This document shows positions 18,175-26,967 of a stretch of 64,000 bases of DNA, piece by piece. The translations under genes and the position numbers were made by a program. Position 1 is the first letter of the stretch. The number at the start of each line of letters is the position of its first letter. This stretch comes from JBHYDC01 sp051861205 (GTDB lineage: Bacteria > Pseudomonadota > Alphaproteobacteria > Rhizobiales > Pleomorphomonadaceae), in the NCBI GenBank assembly GCA_051861205.1, contig JBHYDC010000011.1, positions 1 to 64,000 on the forward strand. The letters run 5' to 3'. Under the pieces are notes generated by a model. It was given only the letters and a program-made list of their open reading frames with translations, had not been told where the DNA came from and searched no databases.

Positions 18175-19398
18175 TTGCCGAAGATCGACGCGCAGACCCA
18201 ACCGGCGGAAAAACTTCGAATCGCCGTCGTGCTCGTCGCCGCCGGACGAGGCACCCGCGCGGGGGGGGCGTCGGCGGTTCCAAAACAGTATCGCGAGATC
18301 GGCGGGCGACCGGTGCTGGCGCGGACGGCGGCGGCGTTTCTGGCGCATCCGAACGTCGCGCATATGGTGGCGGTGATCCATCCGGACGACCGGGTGCTCT
18401 ACGACGCAGCCATGGCGGGCGACGGGCGCGTTCTCCCGCCGGTTTCAGGCGGAGCGGACCGGCAGACTAGCGTGCTGCGGGGACTGGAAGCGCTGGCGCC
18501 GCTTTCGCCGGACATCGTGCTGATCCACGACGCCGTGCGGCCTTTCGTAACGACTGAGATGATCAACGCCACGGTGGCAGCGCTGAGCCGCCATGCGGCG
18601 GTGATTGTGGGCACGCCCGTGGTCGACACCGTGAAGCGCGCGGATGCGGCGGGGCGTATTGTGGATACGGTGCCGCGCGAGGGGCTCTGGCGGGCTGCAA
18701 CGCCGCAGGGTTTCCACTTCCCCGTCATATTAGACGCGCATAGGCGCGCGGCCTCAGCCGGTGTGACGACCCTGACGGATGATGGCGCCGTGGCGGAATG
18801 GGCAGGGCTGCCTGTGCATATGGTGGCCGGCACGGGGGACAACATGAAGCTGACGACGGCCGACGACTTCACCGAAGCCGAAAAGCGGCTGACTGCCGAG
18901 GCATTTCTGCGCTTGCCGGATGTAAGGGTGGGGATCGGCTACGACGTGCATGCGCTGGAGCCGGGCGAAGCCGTGACGCTTGGCGGCATCGCGATCCCCC
19001 ATACGCACCGGCTCAAGGGGCACTCGGACGCCGACGCCGCGCTGCACGCGCTGACGGATGCGATCCTCGGCTGCATCGGCGACGGGGATATCGGCCGGCA
19101 TTTCCCGCCCTCCGACCCGCAGTGGCGGGGGGCGCCCTCCTCCGTGTTCCTGGCGGATGCGGTGCGGCGGGTGCGGGAACGCGGCGGCATCGTGGCGCAT
19201 TGCGACATAACGATCATCGCCGAAGCGCCGCGCATTGGTCCATACCGTGAGGCGATGCGAGCGGAAATCGCCGACATTTGCGATATCGCACTCGACCGCG
19301 TGGGCGTGAAGGCGACGACGAACGAGGGCCTGGGCTTCACCGGCCGCCGCGAGGGCATCGCCGCCATGGCAACCGCGACGGTGCGGCTGCCGATCTGA
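18175..19398 (+). CDS. ispDF: Bifunctional IspD/IspF of the MEP isoprenoid pathway
   Basis: A fusion of 2-C-methyl-D-erythritol 4-phosphate cytidylyltransferase (residues about 14-240) and 2-C-methyl-D-erythritol 2,4-cyclodiphosphate synthase (about 245-407). The IspD part has the nucleotide loop VVLVAAGRGTRAGG with PKQYREIGGRPVL, and VLIHDAVRPFVT. The IspF part has the metal ligands in GIGYDVHALEPG, the GHSDADAALHALTDAILG motif, DIGRHFPPSD and ATTNEGLGFTGRREGIAA. Alphaproteobacteria commonly fuse the two. No in-frame ATG fits, so TTG at 18175 is taken as the start, with moderate certainty. Confidence 0.95.
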   Translation: MPKIDAQTQPAEKLRIAVVLVAAGRGTRAGGASAVPKQYREIGGRPVLARTAAAFLAHPNVAHMVAVIHPDDRVLYDAAMAGDGRVLPPVSGGADRQTSVLRGLEALAPLSPDIVLIHDAVRPFVTTEMINATVAALSRHAAVIVGTPVVDTVKRADAAGRIVDTVPREGLWRAATPQGFHFPVILDAHRRAASAGVTTLTDDGAVAEWAGLPVHMVAGTGDNMKLTTADDFTEAEKRLTAEAFLRLPDVRVGIGYDVHALEPGEAVTLGGIAIPHTHRLKGHSDADAALHALTDAILGCIGDGDIGRHFPPSDPQWRGAPSSVFLADAVRRVRERGGIVAHCDITIIAEAPRIGPYREAMRAEIADICDIALDRVGVKATTNEGLGFTGRREGIAAMATATVRLPI

Positions 19399-19408
19399 GG
19401 AGTTCGCG

Positions 19409-19927
19409 ATGACGGACCTCGCCCCCCTCCACGCCCGCGCCGCCGAGGTGCTGGCGCTTGCCCGCGCGGGCGGACATGTGATCGCAACAGCGGAATCATG
19501 CACGGGCGGGCTGATCATCGGCACGCTGACGGAAATCGCCGGATCGTCCGACGTGGTGGACCGGGGGTTCGTGACCTATTCCAACGAAGCCAAGAGCGAC
19601 ATGCTGGGCGTATCGCCCGACCTGATCGCGCGCCATGGTGCGGTGAGCGAGCCGGTGGCGCGGGCGATGGCGGAGGGCGCGCTGGCGCGGTCTCGCGCGA
19701 CGATCGCCGTCGCCGTGACAGGCGTTGCCGGACCGGGTGGCGGATCGGTGGAAAAGCCGGTGGGGCTGGTGAATCTCGCGCTGGCGCGACGGGGCGGTGG
19801 GATTGTTCACAGGGAATGCCGGCTCGGCGACGTTGGGCGCAGCGCCGTGCGGTTCAAGACGGTTGAGGCGGCGCTGGAGATGTTCGCGGCGGCGTTGGCG
19901 AGCGGCGATGGTTCGAGCGCGGCATAG
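19409..19927 (+). CDS. CinA C-terminal-type protein (nicotinamide-nucleotide amidase, PncC family)
   Basis: The 172-residue product matches the stand-alone CinA C-terminal domain, which deamidates NMN to nicotinate mononucleotide in pyridine nucleotide recycling. Signatures are VIATAESCTGGLIIGTLTEIAGSSDVVDRGFVTYSNEAKSDMLGV at the N-terminus, and ATIAVAVTGVAGPGGGSVEKPVGLVNLAL. The N-terminal CinA nucleotide-binding domain is absent, as in short PncC forms. It starts 10 bp after ispDF behind GAGGAG and is surely co-transcribed. Confidence 0.9.
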   Translation: MTDLAPLHARAAEVLALARAGGHVIATAESCTGGLIIGTLTEIAGSSDVVDRGFVTYSNEAKSDMLGVSPDLIARHGAVSEPVARAMAEGALARSRATIAVAVTGVAGPGGGSVEKPVGLVNLALARRGGGIVHRECRLGDVGRSAVRFKTVEAALEMFAAALASGDGSSAA

Positions 19928-20030
19928 CCGAACAAACATCAGACCTGATCCGTGGCCTTGCGCGATACAATGACCTAAGCCTAGGATCGAAATAAGGATT
20001 CGGCCGAGATGATGGATTGCGGGGGATGAT

Positions 20031-20348
20031 ATGGCTCAGCGCATTATGATGAAACATAAAGACACCGGCGTTGTGAAGACGGGGTTTTATGGGTTTTCTT
20101 GGACAACGCTGTTCTTCGGGTTCTTCCCGGCGCTGTTCCGTGGCGATTACATCACTTTTATCGGTGGATTTGTAATCTACTTGATATTGGCCATTGCAAC
20201 GTTCGGTATTCTCCCTCTCATTATATCGATTATTTGGGCCTTCATCTATAATAAGTATTTTACAACAAAGCTTCTTGAGCGCGGCTATGTCTTCAACGAC
20301 AGTGAAGGCAACGTTCTAGCCGCGCGCGCAAAGCTTGGGATCGTCTGA
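20031..20348 (+). CDS. Small membrane protein, unknown (105 aa)
   Basis: The product has a polar N-terminus (RIMMKHKDTGVVKTGFYGFSW), a hydrophobic hairpin (WTTLFFGFFPALFRGDYITFIGGFVIYLILAIATFGILPLIISIIWAFIYN, two or three segments) and a polar tail with RGYVFNDSEGN. Overall layout resembles small DUF2628-like inner membrane proteins, but I do not recognise it firmly. A GGGGGA site lies 5-8 nt before the ATG. The coding sequence is visibly more AT-rich than its neighbours, partly because of hydrophobic codons, but recent acquisition is possible. Confidence 0.65.
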   Translation: MAQRIMMKHKDTGVVKTGFYGFSWTTLFFGFFPALFRGDYITFIGGFVIYLILAIATFGILPLIISIIWAFIYNKYFTTKLLERGYVFNDSEGNVLAARAKLGIV

Positions 20349-20401
20349 TCGACGTTGATTTTGCGGAAGTCCTGTAGGCCGCCCGGCCTTGCACCTTTCG
20401 G

Positions 20402-20890
20402 TTAGGATTTCGCGAGGAGCAGGTCTAGTTCCTCGATCTGCGTTTCGGAAAAGACGCGGAATCCGTTGGCTTGAAGGAATGCGGTGGTTGTGCCGGATCC
20501 CGATTTCGTCTGGCCGGAAAAGCTTCCGTCGTAAATGACACTGCTGCCGCAGGAAGGGCTTCAGTCTGTCAGGACGGCGAACTCGCATCCGTTTTCCTGC
20601 GCGACTTCGAGCGCGATCTGACCGGCGATCAAATAGAGGCCGGGAACATCACGGCCGCTATCTTCGACAACGCGCCCTTCACCCAGGATGAAATCGTTGC
20701 CGTCCGTCGCGTCGACGATTTCGGCCGGCGGGCGCGGGGTGCCGAAGCCGGCGGCGACTTCCGGGCAGATCAAAACGAGACGCCCCTCGGCGTGCCATCG
20801 CTCAAGTATGGGATGACCGTCGAGTTTGTCCGAACCGTCGTACCTAACCTTGCGGCCCATCAGGCAGGCCGACAGGAGAACGCGCTGCAT
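20402..20890 (-). pseudogene. TudS/DUF523-family Fe-S desulfidase interrupted by in-frame TGA
   Basis: From ATG 20890 the frame reads a DUF523 protein. The first two conserved cysteines are present in LLSACLMGRKVRYDG and LICPEVAAGFGTPRPPAEI. After FAVLTD a TGA occurs at 20561-20563 (codon 110). The same frame continues without any shift as SPSCGSSVIYDGSFSGQTK and FRVFSETQIEELDLLLAKS to TAA at 20402, giving the usual length of about 160 residues and supplying the third cysteine. TudS-type enzymes bind [4Fe-4S] with these three Cys and remove sulfur from thiouracil. A C-to-T change (CGA to TGA) at the usual Arg before SPSCG is the simplest cause; a sequencing error or read-through cannot be excluded. 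Confidence 0.8.
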
Positions 20891-20931
20891 TTTCAAATCC
20901 GGTTCATTTGTGGTCGGCACCGTCAAGCAGG

Positions 20932-21381
20932 TTACCCATGAACCGCATCCGCCCGCGCCTCGAAAGCCGCAGCGAATTTGCGGAAGGCGCGGTCGAACAT
21001 GGCGCCCATGAGCGCGCCGAGCGTTCGGCTTTTGAACTCGTAGGAGATCCAGAACCCCACCTCGGAGTGCCCGTCGTCGATGGGTTTGAACGTCCAGCGG
21101 TTTTCCAGGTAACGGAACGGCCCGTCGAGGTATTCGACGGTGATGAGATTGTTCGCCGGGTCGAGCGTGACTTTGGACGTGAAGGTTTCGCGGATCAGCG
21201 AATAGGCCACGGTCATGTCGGCCACCAGCACCTCGCGGCCGTCGTCGAGGGTCCGGCGCACGCGCACGGAGAGGCTTTCGCAAAGCGGCACGAACTTCGG
21301 ATAGTTTTCGACGTCGGCTACCAGCGCGAACATCTGCTCGGCGGAGTGGCGAACGCGGCGGGTGGACTGGAAAACGGGCAT
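20932..21381 (-). CDS. Coenzyme Q-binding protein COQ10 / RatA-like START domain protein
   Basis: A 149-residue SRPBCC/START-fold protein with the COQ10 motifs VRHSAEQMFALVADVENYPKFVPLCE at the N-terminus, DPANNLITVEYLDGPFRYLENRWTF in the middle and VGFWISYEFKSRTLGALMGAMFDRAFRKFAAAFEARA at the end. In mitochondria and alphaproteobacteria this family binds ubiquinone and supports respiration; the RatA 'toxin' name comes from an E. coli paralogue. It follows lipA by 11 bp, the usual order, and is co-transcribed with it. Confidence 0.9.
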   Translation of the reverse strand: MPVFQSTRRVRHSAEQMFALVADVENYPKFVPLCESLSVRVRRTLDDGREVLVADMTVAYSLIRETFTSKVTLDPANNLITVEYLDGPFRYLENRWTFKPIDDGHSEVGFWISYEFKSRTLGALMGAMFDRAFRKFAAAFEARADAVHG

Positions 21382-21392
21382 GTTTTGATGGA

Positions 21393-22355
21393 TCAGCCAG
21401 CCGAAACCCGCGCGGCGCGATTGGCCTTCAGCCGCGCGAAATCGTCTCCGGCGTGATGCGAGGAGCGGGTCAGCGGGCTGGACGACGCCATCAGGAAGCC
21501 CTTGGCATAGGCGACCGTCTCAAAGGACTTGAATTCGTCCGGCGTGACGAAACGGATGATCGCGTGATGCTTTTTGGTCGGCTGGAGATACTGGCCGATG
21601 GTGATGAAATCAACGTCGGCCGAGCGCAAATCATCCATCAATTGAAGCACTTCGTTCCGCTCTTCCCCAAGGCCGACCATGATACCGGACTTGGTGAACA
21701 TCGTTGGGTCGAGTTCCTTCACGCGCTGCAAGAGGCGCATGGAGTGGAAGTAACGCGCGCCGGGGCGCACAGTCAGATACTTCGACGGAACGGTTTCGAG
21801 ATTGTGGTTGAAGACGTCGGGCTTGGCGGCGACCACGACTTCGAGAGCGCCTTCCTTACGCAGGAAATCCGGCGTGAGCACTTCGATCGTGGTGGCAGGC
21901 GAACGGGCACGAATTGCGCGGATGACCGCCGCGAAATGATGGGCGCCGCCATCGGCGAGATCATCGCGATCGACCGACGTGATCACGACATGGGAAAGGC
22001 CGAGCTTTTCCACTGCGATCGCGACGTTTTCCGGCTCGTTCGGATCGAGCGGTCCGGGCATGCCGGTCTTGACGTTGCAGAAGGCGCAGGCGCGGGTGCA
22101 GGTGTCGCCCATGATCATCATGGTCGCATGCTTTTTCGACCAGCACTCGCCGATATTCGGACAACCGGCTTCCTCGCACACCGTGACGAGACCGTTCTCC
22201 TTCACGATCGCCTGGGTCTCGCGATAGAGGGGCGATCCCGGCGCCTTCACGCGGATCCAATCGGGCTTGCGTAGTACCGTGCTATCCGGCCGATGCGCCT
22301 TTTCGGGGTGGCGCGGCTTCGGCGGGTTCGTGACCGTATCGAGCAAGGTGACCAT
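21393..22355 (-). CDS. lipA: Lipoyl synthase
   Basis: A radical SAM enzyme that inserts two sulfurs into octanoyl-lipoyl domains, so it matures the pyruvate dehydrogenase subunits encoded just upstream. The auxiliary cluster cysteines are in CEEAGCPNIGECW and the SAM cluster in CTRACAFCNVKTG; the C-terminal RSSHHAG stretch completes the Ser ligand motif RSSYHA-type. Product length from ATG 22355 is 320 residues, normal for LipA; an in-frame ATG at 22397 would add 14 residues. Operon with the coq10 gene. Confidence 0.97.
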   Translation of the reverse strand: MVTLLDTVTNPPKPRHPEKAHRPDSTVLRKPDWIRVKAPGSPLYRETQAIVKENGLVTVCEEAGCPNIGECWSKKHATMMIMGDTCTRACAFCNVKTGMPGPLDPNEPENVAIAVEKLGLSHVVITSVDRDDLADGGAHHFAAVIRAIRARSPATTIEVLTPDFLRKEGALEVVVAAKPDVFNHNLETVPSKYLTVRPGARYFHSMRLLQRVKELDPTMFTKSGIMVGLGEERNEVLQLMDDLRSADVDFITIGQYLQPTKKHHAIIRFVTPDEFKSFETVAYAKGFLMASSSPLTRSSHHAGDDFARLKANRAARVSAG

Positions 22356-22518
22356 GGGCGGCGCTCCGGGCTCCAACCTGATGCGCAGAAGCCCCAACGC
22401 CGGGCCGACCTCGCAACGGGATGCGCCGGATCAGCCGGCGCGCTTCACCCCTTCAGATGAACGATGTCGGCCCATTTCTCAAGCCGCACACGGGCATTTT
22501 AGCCATGCGGAACGCGCA

Positions 22519-22767
22519 TTACGCGCGCCTGACCGCGCGATAGGCGACAATGAGGAGGACTGCGCCCAAAGTTCCGCCGATCAGGTTGGCGATCCAACCC
22601 TCGATGTTCAGGCCGAGGCGACCGGCGATCCATCCGAACAGGATCGCGCCGACGACCCCGAGGATGAGGTTTGTTATCAGCCCATGGCTGGAACTGGTGA
22701 ACCGCTCGGCAAGCCAGCCCGCGAGAAGGCCGATGATGATGGTTCCGATGATGCCGACGCCACTCAT
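22519..22767 (-). CDS. GlsB/YeaQ/YmgE-family stress-associated membrane protein
   Basis: An 82-residue transglycosylase-associated-type protein with three short Gly-rich hydrophobic segments (IIGTIIIGLLAGWLAERF, LITNLILGVVGAILFGWIAG, NLIGGTLGAVLLIVAYRAV). The perfect ribosome site GGAAGGAG fixes the start at 22767. The family is small inner-membrane proteins often induced by envelope or osmotic stress; the molecular role is unknown. A gene of this family is commonly found between lpdA and lipA in Rhizobiales. Confidence 0.88.
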   Translation of the reverse strand: MSGVGIIGTIIIGLLAGWLAERFTSSSHGLITNLILGVVGAILFGWIAGRLGLNIEGWIANLIGGTLGAVLLIVAYRAVRRA

Positions 22768-22826
22768 GATTGCTCCTTCCGGATTGTCCCACACCTTGGC
22801 GGCACAGGCCAAACACCGGAACCGGT

Positions 22827-23864
22827 TCAAGGTTGCCGCATCGCGATAACGCCGCGCCAGCCAAGCCCGCGATAGGTCTCATACCCCGGCGTGGCATGAA
22901 AGGCGACGACGGCACCATCGGGCCCGGAATCGAAGCCGCTGGCCCTGCCTTTGGCGTCCAGCGGGAAGCGCTGATCGAGTACACCCTGACCGTCGGATGA
23001 TGCGATGATGCGCTGCTCGGAATCGATGATCAGGATGCGCGCCCGCGCGCGCTCCTCGGGCGTGAGGCGCACGCCCTCGATGATGGTTCCAGCTTGCGGC
23101 GCCCAATCGAAATGGATGCCGAGAACGCCGATGGTCTGCCCCTTCGTCGCACCGTCCTTGCGAACGGCCGTTGCGTAGGTTGCCACCTCCGCGCCGCCAA
23201 GCAACGGCTCGCGCCGGATGTCTTCGGCATGGTAATCGTCACCGGAAGCGAGGCCCTTGGCTGCCCTGAACCAAGATGAATCCGCAACGGAACGGCCGAC
23301 GACGCCATATCGATCGCCCCGGCTGGAGGCAACGATTGTGCCGTTCATGTCGCAGAGCCAGAGGTCGATGTAGACCGTGTAAGCCCGCAGAATGACGCTT
23401 AACCGGTCTGACGCGAACGCCGAGGCGGCGGGATTTAAGTCTTGAAGGCAGGAAACAAACGCGGAATCGGTTGCCCACCAGCGAACGTCGCAGGTTCGCT
23501 CATAGAGATTACGGTCGATGATTTCGATGGCGTTCAGGGCAAGATCCACGAGCCGCTGCCCTTGAGCGCTCATGGCCATATGCCCGGCCATTGCCGAAAG
23601 CGCTTCGATTTCTGCGGCAAGTTCGGCCTCAAGCGACAGAGACAGCGCCTCTACCTCGTCGGAAATGCCGCGCACCTCCTGCGAAACGACGCCGAAGCCC
23701 CTCCCCATCTCGCCGGCCCGCGCGGCCTCGATCATGGCGTTGAGCGCCAAGATCCTCATGCGGCGATTGATGGCGCGAATCTGCCCGACCTTACTGATCG
23801 CAAGGTCTCGCGCAGCATCGGACTTGGCCGATATACTCGCGATCGATGTTCCATCCAGGGACAT
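22827..23864 (-). CDS. Soluble chemoreceptor-like protein: N-terminal MCP signalling tip, C-terminal Cache-like domain
   Basis: The 345-residue product begins with a short methyl-accepting chemotaxis signalling segment: RILALNAMIEAARAGEMGRGFGVVSQEVRGISDEV (about residues 37-71) is the CheA/CheW-contacting hairpin tip. A coiled-coil linker (LSLEAELAAEIEALSAMAGHM) leads to a sensory part with Cache-like motifs (WLCDMNGTIVASSRGD, GRSVADSSWFRAA, IGVLGIHFDWAPQAGTIIEG). There is no membrane segment or signal peptide, so it is cytoplasmic, and the order is the reverse of a classical receptor. Start 23864 follows GGAG by 6 nt. No che genes lie in this window. Confidence 0.75.
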   Translation of the reverse strand: MSLDGTSIASISAKSDAARDLAISKVGQIRAINRRMRILALNAMIEAARAGEMGRGFGVVSQEVRGISDEVEALSLSLEAELAAEIEALSAMAGHMAMSAQGQRLVDLALNAIEIIDRNLYERTCDVRWWATDSAFVSCLQDLNPAASAFASDRLSVILRAYTVYIDLWLCDMNGTIVASSRGDRYGVVGRSVADSSWFRAAKGLASGDDYHAEDIRREPLLGGAEVATYATAVRKDGATKGQTIGVLGIHFDWAPQAGTIIEGVRLTPEERARARILIIDSEQRIIASSDGQGVLDQRFPLDAKGRASGFDSGPDGAVVAFHATPGYETYRGLGWRGVIAMRQP

Positions 23865-24048
23865 CAACAACTCCGGAATGAATTAAATAATTCGATTCAG
23901 AATTGCGTGAATTTAGCAAAGAATTGGTTAAGCTTGAATCTAGGTAAGAATCCTCACAGTTCTTACGAATTGAATGCAAATTATATAAAACTTGAATAAA
24001 CTAAAAGTTGTATTCAATCATCAGGTAAATAGACGGCGATGATCTAGA

Positions 24049-24084
24049 ATTTGGCGGTCTGTTTCATCAAGCGGACCGCCAAAT
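24049..24084 (-). terminator. Hairpin after lpdA, likely terminator of the pdh operon
   Basis: An uninterrupted 11-bp inverted repeat (ATTTGGCGGTC / GACCGCCAAAT) with a 14-nt loop begins 3 bases beyond the lpdA stop. On the lpdA strand the stem is followed by TCTAGATC rather than a long T-run, so termination is likely but perhaps incomplete. Confidence 0.65.
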
Positions 24085-24086
24085 GT

Positions 24087-25523
<1,437 letters not shown>

Positions 25524-25571
25524 GGGGAGGACTTGTCCTTCCTGGCGCCTGGTTTGGGACGGATCGACGCG

Positions 25572-25612
25572 CTCCCCTAACGGGGAGGGCCGGACGCCTA
25601 TGCGGCGTCCGG
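25572..25612 (-). repeat. Two adjacent palindromes between pdhC and lpdA
   Basis: CTCCCC-TAAC-GGGGAG (25572-25587) is followed directly by a perfect 9-bp stem, CCGGACGCC-tatgc-GGCGTCCGG (25590-25612). They lie in the 105-bp gap between pdhC and lpdA and may act as an RNA processing or attenuation signal, or be a dispersed palindromic repeat. Confidence 0.55.
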
Positions 25613-25628
25613 AGGGGCAAGGCTGTGC

Positions 25629-26954
25629 CTATACCAGCATCGAGAACGGCTTTTCGATGAAGCCCTTGAAGGCGCTCGCAAGCTGAGCGCCGAGGGCGCC
25701 ATCGACCGCGCGGTGGTCGGTGGAGAGCGTGACGCTCATGACCGTGGCGACGGCCAGCGCGCCGTTCTTCACCACCGCACGCTGTTCACCCGCGCCAACG
25801 GCGAGGATGGTGGCGTGCGGGGGATTGATGACGGCCGCGAAGTCCTTCACGCCGAACATGCCGAGGTTGGACACCGACGTGGTGCCGCCCTGGTATTCCT
25901 CCGGCTTTAGCTTACGGTCCTTGGCGCGCTTGGCGAGGTCCTTCATCTCGTTGGAAATGGCGGACAGCGATTTGGTTTCCGCGCTGCGGATGATCGGGGT
26001 GATGAGACCGCCGGGGATCGACACGGCAACGCCGACGTCGGCCGCCTTGTGGCGCAGCATGCCGCCCTCGGTCCAGGACACGTTGGCATCCGGAACCGCC
26101 TTCAGCGACAGCGCCATGGCCTTGATGACCATGTCGTTGACGGAGAGCTTATAGGCGGGCTTTCCGTCCACCGTGGGCGCGGCGTCGTTGAGATGGGACC
26201 GCAGCGCGAGCAGCGCATCAAGCTCGATGTCGAGCGTGAGGTAGAAATGCGGGACGGTCTGCTTGGATTCCGTCAGGCGGCGCGCAATGATTTTGCGCAT
26301 GCCGTCATGGGGCACAAGCTCGTAGGACTTCGGGTCGTAGAGTTTGAGGACGGCATCGTCCGACGGACCGGACGGAGCGGGCCTTGGCGCGGAGGGCGCT
26401 TCGGCGACAGGCTGCGGCGCGGGCTTTGCGCCCGGCTTGGCGCTTTCCACGTCGCGCAGGATGATGCGGCCGTGGGGGCCGGAGCCGAGCAGATCGGCAA
26501 GGTTCAGCCCCTTGTCCTTGGCAACGCGCTTTGCCAGCGGCGAGGCGAAGATGCGGGCCGAACCCGTGGCGGATGCAGCGACCGGAGCGGGCGCCGCCTG
26601 CGGAGCCGGAGCGGCAACCGGCTGCGCCGGGCCGTTTCCGGATGCGGCCGGTGTGGGAGCGGGAGCTGGAGCTGCCGCGGCGGAACCGCCGGCAGCCGCC
26701 TTGGCGTCCTCGCCCTCCCCGGCCAGGATCGCGATCGGCGCGTTCACCGCCACGTCCTGCGAACCTTCCGGCACCAGGATCTTGGCGATGACGCCCTCGT
26801 CCACGGCTTCCACTTCCATGGTCGCCTTATCGGTCTCGATTTCGGCGATAACATCACCGGCCTTGACCGTATCGCCTTCCTTCACCGTCCACTTGGCGAG
26901 GTTGCCCTTCTCCATGGTGGGAGAGAGCGCCGGCATCAGGATTTGAATCGGCAT
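25629..26954 (-). CDS. pdhC: Pyruvate dehydrogenase complex dihydrolipoamide acetyltransferase (E2)
   Basis: The core acetyltransferase of the pyruvate dehydrogenase complex, 441 residues. One lipoyl domain (1-80; attachment Lys in IETDKATMEVEAVDEG), an Ala/Pro-rich flexible linker, the peripheral-subunit binding domain (FASPLAKRVAKDKGLNLADLLGSGPHGRIILRDVE, about 135-170), a second linker, and the catalytic domain from about 215 with the active-site motif LSTDHRAVDGALGAQ near the C-terminus. The Shine-Dalgarno GAGGGGAGGGG is unusually G-rich. 13 bp separate it from pdhB. Confidence 0.97.
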   Translation of the reverse strand: MPIQILMPALSPTMEKGNLAKWTVKEGDTVKAGDVIAEIETDKATMEVEAVDEGVIAKILVPEGSQDVAVNAPIAILAGEGEDAKAAAGGSAAAAPAPAPTPAASGNGPAQPVAAPAPQAAPAPVAASATGSARIFASPLAKRVAKDKGLNLADLLGSGPHGRIILRDVESAKPGAKPAPQPVAEAPSAPRPAPSGPSDDAVLKLYDPKSYELVPHDGMRKIIARRLTESKQTVPHFYLTLDIELDALLALRSHLNDAAPTVDGKPAYKLSVNDMVIKAMALSLKAVPDANVSWTEGGMLRHKAADVGVAVSIPGGLITPIIRSAETKSLSAISNEMKDLAKRAKDRKLKPEEYQGGTTSVSNLGMFGVKDFAAVINPPHATILAVGAGEQRAVVKNGALAVATVMSVTLSTDHRAVDGALGAQLASAFKGFIEKPFSMLV

Positions 26955-26967
26955 ATGTCCCCTCCCC

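Noticed and set aside
20561..20563. Selenocysteine codon in the TudS-like gene
   Set aside because: Family members have Arg rather than Cys at this position, and no sel gene or evident SECIS is in the window; nonsense mutation or error is simpler.
20932..21381. Type II toxin RatA
   Set aside because: The START-domain motifs and the lipA neighbourhood fit the COQ10 ubiquinone-binding role; there is no partner antitoxin.
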